A DNA stretch of 64,000 bases, from contig NZ_PDEQ01000011.1 of assembly GCF_002554795.1 (NCBI RefSeq), positions 1-64,000 on the forward strand. Reading direction: 5' to 3'. The position numbers and the translations under genes are program-made. The stretch is from Longibacter salinarum (GTDB lineage Bacteria; Bacteroidota; Rhodothermia; Rhodothermales; Salinibacteraceae). Positions within the stretch are counted from its first letter, which is position 1. Every line of letters starts with the position of its first letter. Positions 54,300 through 61,788 of this stretch are shown piece by piece. The notes beneath the pieces were generated by a model. It did not search any database, was not told where the DNA came from, and worked only from the letters and a program-made list of their open reading frames with translations.

Positions 54300-54373
54300 T
54301 GGGCCCTCCTGGATTTGAACCAGGGACCTCTCGCGTGTGAGGCGAGCGCTCTAAACCACTGAGCTAAGGGCCC
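54300..54373 (-). tRNA. tRNA-Val (anticodon CAC)
   Basis: Cloverleaf on the minus strand: acceptor GGGCCCT/AGGGCCC, D arm AGCTCAGTGGTTTAGAGC, anticodon stem CTCGC/GCGAG with loop CTCACAC giving anticodon CAC (reads GTG, Val), T arm with GGTTCAAATCC. CCA is not encoded. A strong terminator follows. Confidence 0.95.
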
Positions 54374-54531
54374 ATTCTAAGTGTCGTCGTTACGGACGGG
54401 CGGTGCGCTTTCACGGCGGGCCGTGCATCGTTCGTAACGGATGGGCTGCAACGACAAAAGCCACATCAGGATCCATCGTGCTCGCGTATCTGCGTCAAGA
54501 AGTCGCGAATGTAGCGGCTCACGCGGAGATC

Positions 54532-55455
54532 CTACGGACGGTTGTACGAGATCATCCGATCTGATACGGTCTCTTTCGGCGAGGATGCCGATCTCGTCGA
54601 GGCGTCCCCTGGCATCAGCGGTAGCGTGACCCAGCCGGCGTTTACGGGCGCGGACCACTTGCCCGACGACAGGATCGCCTGAAGCGGCCCCGGCCACATG
54701 GTCATGTGCTCGCGGTCAGCCTGGAAGGCAGACGCGTCTAGTGGCAGGTGTAGTGGGGCGAGCGACGGAGTCGGGGTCGAAGCCGACCACGTGGACGAAC
54801 GAGTGGGCGCATCGGACGACGGAATCGGGTCGACGGGCGAGGCGGATATGTTGTACGTCACCTCCTCACCTGCTCCGGCGGTGGAGGACGAAGACCCTGC
54901 ATCTGCCTGGACGATCGGCTCTTGCGTAGAGGGACTCGAAGACTCGCGTGACGACACGGGCTGTGATGCGTAGGAGCCGCCGGACATCGCGGCCGAAGGC
55001 GCAGTGGAGACGGTTCTGCGCGAGGCGTAATCGGATTCGGGCGCGAAAAGAAGCGCGCCGGTGAAGATGCCTACGACGAGGGCGACGGCCATTGAGGAGG
55101 CGATGCCGAGCGCGGCGCGGGAGTGGTCGCGCACCAGGTCGGCCAGGGATTCCTGCTGGCGGAGCATGTCGCATTCGACCTTGCGACAAACCCGCGATTG
55201 AACCCGGTTACAAACCCGCCTACGCTTCTCGCGCGAGGGCGGCGCCGGTCGACCGCGATTCCCGAGCAGGTTGCGCGTCTCGTTTAACTGCTCGATGTGC
55301 GCTTTGAGCTCCGGGTTGGCCTCGACGTACGTTTCGAACACGGACTCCAGGGACGGATCCATCGTGCCGTCTACGTACTCGCACAGCCATTCGTCCAGCC
55401 AGGCGTAGGAGGCGTCGTCGCCATCCAGGGGGGGCAGAGATGCGTGATCATTCAT
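54532..55455 (-). CDS. Anti-sigma-factor-like membrane protein
   Basis: A 307-residue protein. The N-terminal ~60 residues (WLDEWLCEYVDGTMDPSLES and NPELKAHIEQLNETRNLLGN) are like the anti-sigma N-terminal domain but without a clear HHCC zinc set. A basic, Cys-containing linker precedes a single TM helix (IASSMAVALVVGIFTGALLF). A Ser/Pro/Thr-rich low-complexity outer region then ends in a short ordered tail. No ECF sigma gene lies beside it, so its partner would be elsewhere. ATG 55455 is chosen; the frame is open to 55482. Confidence 0.65.
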   Translation of the reverse strand: MNDHASLPPLDGDDASYAWLDEWLCEYVDGTMDPSLESVFETYVEANPELKAHIEQLNETRNLLGNRGRPAPPSREKRRRVCNRVQSRVCRKVECDMLRQQESLADLVRDHSRAALGIASSMAVALVVGIFTGALLFAPESDYASRRTVSTAPSAAMSGGSYASQPVSSRESSSPSTQEPIVQADAGSSSSTAGAGEEVTYNISASPVDPIPSSDAPTRSSTWSASTPTPSLAPLHLPLDASAFQADREHMTMWPGPLQAILSSGKWSAPVNAGWVTLPLMPGDASTRSASSPKETVSDRMISYNRP

Positions 55456-55771
55456 GACGGGCGTCGGCCGAGTCAATACCACAGGGCCGCCGAGGCGTAA
55501 CGTCGATCATGAAACCAATCGAACGTATCTAACGGGGGAAGACCTCGGACAGCGAACGTCGTCGTCGCAGTCGCGCACACTCAATCGCGCTTCCTCCTGC
55601 GACTACTGCGAGTATGACCGCTCTGGGTTTATGTTTCTCAACATTCATACTTCCTCCGATCGATCCCCACCCCAGAAGGGCGGAGCGGCGGATGTCTTTC
55701 GAATGCTGCAACGACCAGAGCATCCGGCTGGATCCACGACGATGAACGGTTTCTTTCAACCGGGTATCGGA
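55456..55771. other. Non-coding gap
   Basis: 316 bp between holA and the anti-sigma-like gene. A 76-codon minus ORF (55529-55759) has a hydrophobic patch but no other support. Confidence 0.35.
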
Positions 55772-56806
55772 TCAGGCCGTCACACGCTGTGGCAGCAACC
55801 GACGAACCAGCAGGGTCAGGATCAAGCGAGGATCGCGTCGGGAGCCTCCTTTCAACTCGTAGTCGGCCGCGAGCAATGCGGCATGTGCGTCCTGTACGGC
55901 GCGCATGGAGTAGCGCCGGGCGGCCTGCTTGTATTCCTGCACAAAGTACGGGCTGACGCCGATGTGTCCGGCCAGCTTATGCTTCGACATTCGCTGCGCC
56001 TGCGGCATCTGAAGCTTCCACAGCTTATCGACATACGCGTTGAGCACGGCGACGATCATGATGGCCTCGCTGTGCGCATTAGAGGCCTGCTGCAGAATGC
56101 GATTGGTGATGCGCATGGCGTCCGCGTACTTCCCCTCGCCGATCGCGCTCTGAAGCTCGAAGACATTGAACTCGCGCGTCTGCCCGCTGGCGTCGAGCAC
56201 GTCGTTCGCCGTCAGCGTGTCGCGCTCCCCGGCAAACGTGATCAGCTTCTCGACCTCGCTGGCCGCCGTCTGCAGATCGGTGCCGACGTAATCCGCAAGC
56301 ATCTGGACGGCCTGCGGCTCGATGTCGTAACCCTGACCGCGCACGTACTTCTTGATCCAGCCGGGCATCTGGTTGTCGTACAGCGGCTTGAAGTGCGACC
56401 ACGCGGCCTTTTTCTTCAGCGCCCGATATGGATGCGCGGAAAGATTTGGCTTGTTGGTGCACGCGAGGAGCACGACGGCCTCGGGATTTGGGTCGTCCGC
56501 GTAACTCTTGAACTGGCGGTTGTTTTCCAGCTTCTCGAACTCCCGCACGATCACAACCCGGCGAGGCGCCATCGCGGGATAGCCCTGACACAGACCGATG
56601 ACCTTCGAGGCTTCGGTATCGGACCCGTAGACGATGTCGAGATTGAAATCGTGCTGCGACGGCTCCAGCGCGTTCTCAATCAGGATATCCTGGAGCTCGT
56701 CGATTAAAAACCCTTCTTCACCGAACAGAAAATACAGCGGCTTGAAGTTCTGGTGCCGAAACGACGTGGCCAGATCTTCGAACGAAAGACCGGTCTTTTT
56801 AGCCAT
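55772..56806 (-). CDS. holA: DNA polymerase III subunit delta
   Basis: A 344-residue clamp-loader subunit that opens the sliding clamp. The start MAKKTGLSFEDLATSFRHQN and LYFLFGEEGFLIDELQDIL are the family's N-terminal region. A degenerate P-loop-like AAA domain follows (VVIVREFEKLENNRQFKSYA, VVLLACTNKPNLSAHPYRAL), then the C-terminal helical collar (VDKLWKLQMPQAQRMSKHKL, ELKGGSRRDPRLILTLLVRR). Normal length. It is the first gene of its unit; the DinB-like gene starts upstream at 57468 and ends 77 bp before it. Confidence 0.93.
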   Translation of the reverse strand: MAKKTGLSFEDLATSFRHQNFKPLYFLFGEEGFLIDELQDILIENALEPSQHDFNLDIVYGSDTEASKVIGLCQGYPAMAPRRVVIVREFEKLENNRQFKSYADDPNPEAVVLLACTNKPNLSAHPYRALKKKAAWSHFKPLYDNQMPGWIKKYVRGQGYDIEPQAVQMLADYVGTDLQTAASEVEKLITFAGERDTLTANDVLDASGQTREFNVFELQSAIGEGKYADAMRITNRILQQASNAHSEAIMIVAVLNAYVDKLWKLQMPQAQRMSKHKLAGHIGVSPYFVQEYKQAARRYSMRAVQDAHAALLAADYELKGGSRRDPRLILTLLVRRLLPQRVTA

Positions 56807-56883
56807 GGCGAAGTGCGGGATTTGAAATGCGAAATACGACGCCCGGCTCGGTGATCAGAAAAGGTGGACACGTACCCCGCCCC

Positions 56884-57468
56884 TTACTCCTCACCCCGAT
56901 CACTCAGATCCGCGTCGTGAAGGCGGTAGCCAAGATCTCGCAGCCGCTGAAAGTCGTCGGTGGCGAAGCGGTGGACGAGTTCGAAGAGCGTCAGGCTCTC
57001 GCCCTCAACCTCCACCTCACGCATCCACGTTCCGGCATCGAGATCAGTGAGGTTCGCAACAAGGTCGCGGCGGGCATCCTGGACCGCATCTAGCACGACG
57101 TCCAGGTCGCGATCATTCCAGTCGCCACGGCGCACCCGTTCGGTCGCCTCTGCTGGCGACAGGGTGGGCGTGTCCTCGTCTCGGGCGCGACGAATCCAGT
57201 CGGTGCGCTCATGCCGATCGAGTTCGGCGATGAGGCCGTACAGCTCCTTCATCGACAGGTCGTCATCGGTCGGCCGGCCGGACTGAACCGGCTCCGGTAC
57301 GGTGTCTGTGACCGTGCGCAGGGCTTCGACTTCGTCAATCAGGTACTCGACCTGCTCGATCAGCGCCGTACGAAGGTCCGCGCGCTGGTCTTCCGGGACC
57401 GAGCGGAGGTCGGTCACCTCGTCATTTGACGTTGAGGAAGACGCGTTCCGGGAGGAGCTGTCAGTCAT
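56884..57468 (-). CDS. DinB-like four-helix-bundle protein
   Basis: A 194-residue soluble helical protein. The C-terminal ~120 residues (LSMKELYGLIAELDRHERTD, DVVLDAVQDARRDLVANLTD, LTLFELVHRFATDDFQRLRD) fit the DinB/DUF1569-type bundle often linked to stress and thiol or metal chemistry. The three-His metal site is not obvious. The N-terminus is an acidic Ser-rich tail. ATG 57468 starts MTDSSSRNASSS; it lies 53 bp after nuoI on the same strand. Confidence 0.65.
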   Translation of the reverse strand: MTDSSSRNASSSTSNDEVTDLRSVPEDQRADLRTALIEQVEYLIDEVEALRTVTDTVPEPVQSGRPTDDDLSMKELYGLIAELDRHERTDWIRRARDEDTPTLSPAEATERVRRGDWNDRDLDVVLDAVQDARRDLVANLTDLDAGTWMREVEVEGESLTLFELVHRFATDDFQRLRDLGYRLHDADLSDRGEE

Positions 57469-57521
57469 TCGATGACCGTGACGTTTCGCAGAAAGGCAAA
57501 AAAGAATCGTCAACGCGCGCG

Positions 57522-58241
57522 TTACTCCGGCGCGTGCTCACTGTACGCTGACTCTTCCCGCTCGGAGCCCCACGACTGCTCGCCGCTGGTGGCCTTCCGA
57601 TCGTCACGCAGGTGCGTGTTTTCGAGACCGTGCATTCCCTCCTCCGCCAGCCAGTCGAGGAAGTGCTGGTCCTTCACGCTGTGGAGGTTGTTGTCGTGCT
57701 TGAACTCCCACTGCTGGCCGAACTGGCGGTTCTTGTACTGGTCGAGGTACTCCAGCCGGTCCTGCATCTGCTCCTTCGGCTTCAGCAGACGCTCGAGCCC
57801 GAAGATCGCTTCGTCGCGACTCTGGAACGTCATGTCGTATTCTTTCGACATGATGATGGCCTCTTCCGGGCAGACCTCCTCGCAGAAACCACAGTAGATG
57901 CAGCGGAGCATGTTGATTTCAAACCACTCCGGTTCGCGCTCCTTGACATTATCGACCTCGTGCGACTGCATCGAGATCGCGAGCGGCGGGCAAGCGCGAG
58001 CACATAGGTTGCACGAGACACAGCGCGGGCGGCCATTCTCTTCGACGAGAACCGGACGTCCGCGGTAGCTGTCCGGCGGATACCACTGCTCCTCCGGATA
58101 TTGCAGCGTGTACGTCGGCTCGTCGGTGATTTTGCTGAGCGAGAAGCCGAGGCCTTTGAACAGTTCCGGGAAATACAGATTCTCCCAGAAGTTCAGCTCG
58201 CGCTCGTTATCCTTTTTGGTGTTTACCGGCGTGCCAGGCAT
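57522..58241 (-). CDS. nuoI: NADH-quinone oxidoreductase subunit I (2x[4Fe-4S])
   Basis: A 239-residue complex I subunit carrying clusters N6a/N6b. Two CxxCxxCxxxCP motifs are intact: C74/C77/C80/C84 and C114/C117/C120/C124. The N-terminal amphipathic part (FPELFKGLGFSLSKI) and the region between the motifs fit. A long acidic C-terminal tail (~90 residues) exceeds most homologues and suits a salt-adapted proteome. No other nuo gene is in the window, so the complex I genes are scattered, as in some members of this group. Confidence 0.93.
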   Translation of the reverse strand: MPGTPVNTKKDNERELNFWENLYFPELFKGLGFSLSKITDEPTYTLQYPEEQWYPPDSYRGRPVLVEENGRPRCVSCNLCARACPPLAISMQSHEVDNVKEREPEWFEINMLRCIYCGFCEEVCPEEAIIMSKEYDMTFQSRDEAIFGLERLLKPKEQMQDRLEYLDQYKNRQFGQQWEFKHDNNLHSVKDQHFLDWLAEEGMHGLENTHLRDDRKATSGEQSWGSEREESAYSEHAPE

Positions 58242-58374
58242 GGGGCGTTGCGTTGGTGATCGAGTCCCGGAAGGGGAGAGGTGTCCGATAGGAAACCATT
58301 ACACGCACCAATAAGCGCAATGGATTCCTGAGGGTCAACTACCTGTCTCGATTGCACCCGGACTTCGAAGTTTC

Positions 58375-58445
58375 GGTTCACGGTTCAGGGTCCACGGTTC
58401 ACGGTTCAGGGTTCACGGTTCAGGGTTCACGGTTCAGGGTTCAGG
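58375..58445 (-). repeat. Word-repeat tract, family A (GGTTCA words)
   Basis: Tandem ggttcacggttcaggg-type words, about nine units of 7-8 bp with period drift, upstream of nuoI. This is the most regular copy of family A. The remaining gap to 58587 contains only the terminator at 58484-58521. Confidence 0.75.
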
Positions 58446-58483
58446 GCGCCCGGATAACACTTCAACACGTCGACACAGGAAAA

Positions 58484-58521
58484 ACGCCCGGAGCTCTTAG
58501 GGTGGTAGAGCGTCCGGGCGT
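58484..58521 (-). terminator. Rho-independent terminator of the 58588 gene
   Basis: ACGCCCGGACGCTCT ... AGAGCTCCGGGCGT on the minus strand: a ~14-bp stem followed by TTTTTCC. It lies 67 bp past the stop at 58588. Confidence 0.85.
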
Positions 58522-58587
58522 GGGCCGGGCCGTTGACTAAACGTCATGAGTCGCCTTGAGGTCGGGTTGAGTGACGTGGGGGCGCGG

Positions 58588-58992
58588 TTATCTGCCGGAA
58601 ATGAACGCGTCGGCCGTGTACTCGGAGAGGCTCTCGAATGCCCGCGCCTCGGCCTGCTCGTCCCGGGCCTCATTGGCGGCCGCCCGCTCGGCTTCGATCG
58701 CAAACATGGCGGCCCGCTGCGTCGTCTGGGCCTGCTCGAGGGGATTCCACTGCGGACCGGTGGTTGCGGAGATGCCCATGAGAAGGATGAAGAGGGCGCC
58801 GACGAGCCAAAGCCGGTCGAGAAACGCCGAGCGACTCTCGCGCTCAGCCCGAAGACGGTCCCAGCGGGCTCGGCGAACGGCATGATCGACGGGCGTCCAG
58901 TTGGGCCGGGCAAATGTGTCGTTGGATGGGGCAAGCCCATTCAGAAACGACTTCTTTCTTGTAGTGCGATGGTGCTGCATTGAGGGAGTCAT
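58588..58992 (-). CDS. Small single-TM hypothetical protein
   Basis: A 134-residue protein. A basic N-terminus (HHRTTRKKSFLNGLAPSND) precedes one TM helix (RLWLVGALFILLMGISATTG) and an acidic Ala/Glu-rich helical tail (FAIEAERAAANEARDEQAEA). No domain is recognised. It has its own terminator and is a plausible real gene by composition. Confidence 0.65.
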   Translation of the reverse strand: MTPSMQHHRTTRKKSFLNGLAPSNDTFARPNWTPVDHAVRRARWDRLRAERESRSAFLDRLWLVGALFILLMGISATTGPQWNPLEQAQTTQRAAMFAIEAERAAANEARDEQAEARAFESLSEYTADAFISGR

Positions 58993-59234
58993 GACGGAAG
59001 CGCGTCTGCATCGTATGCCTGTTTACTTCAATTTCTAAGACGTATGAAGGCGCGTTGAAGGTTACAGCCAATCTCACTTTTCTCGCCTACGTCCGCCCTT
59101 TTTTATTTCAATGCACGTGCCGCGCTACGAACCCCCGTAGCGCCCGCTGGAATCGCGGTTCTTTTGGCATCCGAACCGAGCATGTGGGCGATGTCGCACA
59201 GGTTCTGTGCTAAAACGCGCACGGGCACGTCTCC

Positions 59235-61637
59235 TCAGTCTGTTCGGAGTGCCTTCGTCGGGTCAAGCCGAGCGGCCCGGAATGCCTGAACGCTCACCGT
59301 GACAACAGCCGTAACCATGGCGCCGAGTCCGGCGATGAGGAAAACGCTTGCGCCGAGGGAAATGTGTGATGCGAAGGTGTCGAGCCACCGAGACATTAGA
59401 ACGTACGCGACGGGCATCGCCACGACAACGGCCAGCGCCACAAGCCGAACGAACTCTTTCGTCAGCAGCCCGACCACCTGCGCAGCCGTTGCGCCGAGCG
59501 CTTTTCGAATGCCGATCTCTTTCGTTCGTTGACGCGCCGTGAAGGCTGCCAGACCGAAGAGCCCCAGACACGCGATCAGGATGGCGAGCGCGCTGAAGAG
59601 CGCGAACAGAATACCGAGTCGTTGTTCTGCCCGATATGAGCTGGCAAAGCGCTGATCCGCGAAGGCGTACTCGAAGGGCCACGCAGCATGGACATTCTCC
59701 CACGTCCCTCGGAGGTCCGCCAGCGCGGCCTCGGTCTGAGCCGCATCGACCCGAACGTACAGCGTGCTGTAGTCGTCGGGCTCGATGTAGAAAATCATCG
59801 GTTCCACCTGTTCGCGTAGCGTGGCGAAATGCACGTCGTCCACAACGCCGATGAGGGGGGCCGGCGAGAACGGCCAGTCACCCCAGGCCCGAATTGTTCG
59901 CCCGACGGCCTCCTCCGCCGACAATACATCGGGGGCTTGCCGCTGCATGAGACGCAACGCCGTCCGGTTCACTACGTACGCCGTCGAGTCCGCTGCCCGT
60001 TCGCGCGAAAAGGTTCGTCCCGCCACAACGGGCACGCCGAGCGTTTCGAAGAAATCGTGTCCGACACTGATCGTTCGGATGCCGAGAAGCGAATCGTCTG
60101 GCACACCAGTGCCCGCAAAGCCGTATCCGTTCCCGTCGAGAAGCTCGCTCGGAAAATCGACCGAGCCAACGGACACGCCCAGAATGTGTGGGGATCGAAG
60201 CGCTTGGTCGCGGAAGGACGCATAGGCTGACATCGCGTCGTCGCTCTGCATCGGCACGGTGACGACCTGCTCTGCATTGAATCCGGGGGAGGCGGTTCGA
60301 AGATGATCAAGTTGCAGGTAGGCCGCTGTCGTCCCGATGATGAGGATGGTAGACACGGCGAACTGAAACACGACCAGTCCTTGCCGCAGTCGGTGCGCCG
60401 CTCCCGTTGGCTCCGTCGATCCCCGCAGCGCCGTCGCCGGCTGAAAGCGCGACAGATACAGGGCTGGATAACTCCCCGCCAGAAGCCCCGCTGCCATCGT
60501 AATGACCAGCAGGAGTGCCAGCGCGCCCGGAGCTAGCAACATCCCCGTGGTCAGCGGGAGCCCAATGGCCTTGCTAACCAGCGGGGTCACGGCTGCTGCA
60601 ACAGCAAGCGCAATCACCAATGCAACGAACGCCAGCAACATCGACTCCGCGAAAAACTGTCCGATCAGCTGCCCGCGATATGCACCGATCGTCTTCCGCA
60701 CGCCGACCTCGGCGGCTCGCTCCGTGGCCCGCGCCGTCGCCAGGTTCATAAAGTTGACGCAGGCGAGTAGAAGTACGAACAGGCCGATCACGCCGAACAC
60801 GTAGAGAACGGCAATGGAGCCATTTGCCTCGATCTCCATGTTGTGGTTGGAGTGCAGATGGATCGCCGTCAGAGGCTGGAGCGACAGCGTTGAACCGTTC
60901 CAGTCGGCACCGGCATGACGTTCGATCAGGTCGGGCAACTCCGATTCCAACGCCGATCGACTCATCCCGTCCGGCAACTGGAGATACGTGTAAATCCCGT
61001 TTGCGCCCCAGGCATCGGCCCGCACCTCGCTGTAGTTCATCCACGCGTCCAGGGTCGACCAGGATACCAGCACGTCGTAGTGAAAGTGAGAGGCAGCGGG
61101 CGCGGCCTCCACGATCCCGACTACCTCGACTTCCTCCTCGCCGTTCACGCGGAGCGTTTGCCCGATCGCCTCCGCCGTGCCAAAGAATCGCTTCGCCGCC
61201 GCCGGTGTGACGAGCGCGGTCTCGGGCCGCTCAAGCGCGGACGCCCGGTCCCCACGAAGCAGATCGAACGAAAACACATCGAGGAAGGCAGAATTCGCCA
61301 CAAAGATGCGCTCACGCGTAAACCGCTGCTCATCATGATCGAGGATGGCCGTGACCGGGTCGATGCGAACGACCTGCACGTCCGGGTAGTCCGTTTCGAA
61401 CGCTTTCACAAGCGGCCAACTCGTCGCCGGCACACTGAAGTCGCCCCAGTCGCTCACGATGCGGTATGTCCGCTCACTGTTTTCGTGGAAATCGTCGTAG
61501 CTCAGCTCATAGCGAACAAACACCGCGATCAAGAGGCACACGGCGATCCCGACCGCCAGGCCGATAACGTTGATAGCTGCGTATCCGGCGTTGCGTCGGA
61601 TGGAACGGGCCGCGGTCTTCAGATAATTGTTCAGCAT
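59235..61637 (-). CDS. FtsX/MacB-type ABC transporter permease
   Basis: An 800-residue permease with the eight-TM, two-FtsX-domain layout of Bacteroidota ABC permeases. MLNNYLKTAARSIRRNAGYA is the N-terminal basic helix, followed by the first TM and a MacB_PCD periplasmic domain. FtsX core 1 is around ARATERAAEVGVRKTIGAYR, the second periplasmic domain follows, and FtsX core 2 contains QRTKEIGIRKALGATAAQVV. Such permeases act in mechanotransmission-type export or lipoprotein systems with a separate ATPase. No ATPase gene is in the window. It pairs with the paralogue upstream on the same strand. Confidence 0.9.
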   Translation of the reverse strand: MLNNYLKTAARSIRRNAGYAAINVIGLAVGIAVCLLIAVFVRYELSYDDFHENSERTYRIVSDWGDFSVPATSWPLVKAFETDYPDVQVVRIDPVTAILDHDEQRFTRERIFVANSAFLDVFSFDLLRGDRASALERPETALVTPAAAKRFFGTAEAIGQTLRVNGEEEVEVVGIVEAAPAASHFHYDVLVSWSTLDAWMNYSEVRADAWGANGIYTYLQLPDGMSRSALESELPDLIERHAGADWNGSTLSLQPLTAIHLHSNHNMEIEANGSIAVLYVFGVIGLFVLLLACVNFMNLATARATERAAEVGVRKTIGAYRGQLIGQFFAESMLLAFVALVIALAVAAAVTPLVSKAIGLPLTTGMLLAPGALALLLVITMAAGLLAGSYPALYLSRFQPATALRGSTEPTGAAHRLRQGLVVFQFAVSTILIIGTTAAYLQLDHLRTASPGFNAEQVVTVPMQSDDAMSAYASFRDQALRSPHILGVSVGSVDFPSELLDGNGYGFAGTGVPDDSLLGIRTISVGHDFFETLGVPVVAGRTFSRERAADSTAYVVNRTALRLMQRQAPDVLSAEEAVGRTIRAWGDWPFSPAPLIGVVDDVHFATLREQVEPMIFYIEPDDYSTLYVRVDAAQTEAALADLRGTWENVHAAWPFEYAFADQRFASSYRAEQRLGILFALFSALAILIACLGLFGLAAFTARQRTKEIGIRKALGATAAQVVGLLTKEFVRLVALAVVVAMPVAYVLMSRWLDTFASHISLGASVFLIAGLGAMVTAVVTVSVQAFRAARLDPTKALRTD

Positions 61638-61655
61638 AACTCCGAGGGGTTTTCG

Positions 61656-61788
61656 TTATCGCGTTGGGACGTTTAGACGTTGGAACGTTAAGGCATCATG
61701 ACTCCTCCCCATGTCTACACCTTCATACTTTCATACCTTCACACCTTCATACGTCAATACGTCCACACTTCCAAACCTCCACACCTTA
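61656..61788 (-). repeat. Word-repeat tracts, families C and B, between permease genes
   Basis: 61656-61694 holds cgttgggacgtttagacg-type words (family C). 61711-61788 holds accttcatactttcatacc-type and cctccacacctt words (family B), the longest B tract in the window. Confidence 0.7.

Noticed and set aside
55529-55759. 76-codon minus ORF with a hydrophobic patch before the anti-sigma-like gene
   Set aside because: No RBS, homology or coding signal; lies in a spacer.
58375-58445. Short tandem repeats resembling a CRISPR or telomere-like array
   Set aside because: Units are 7-8 bp with drift and no spacers; same vocabulary as other family A tracts.
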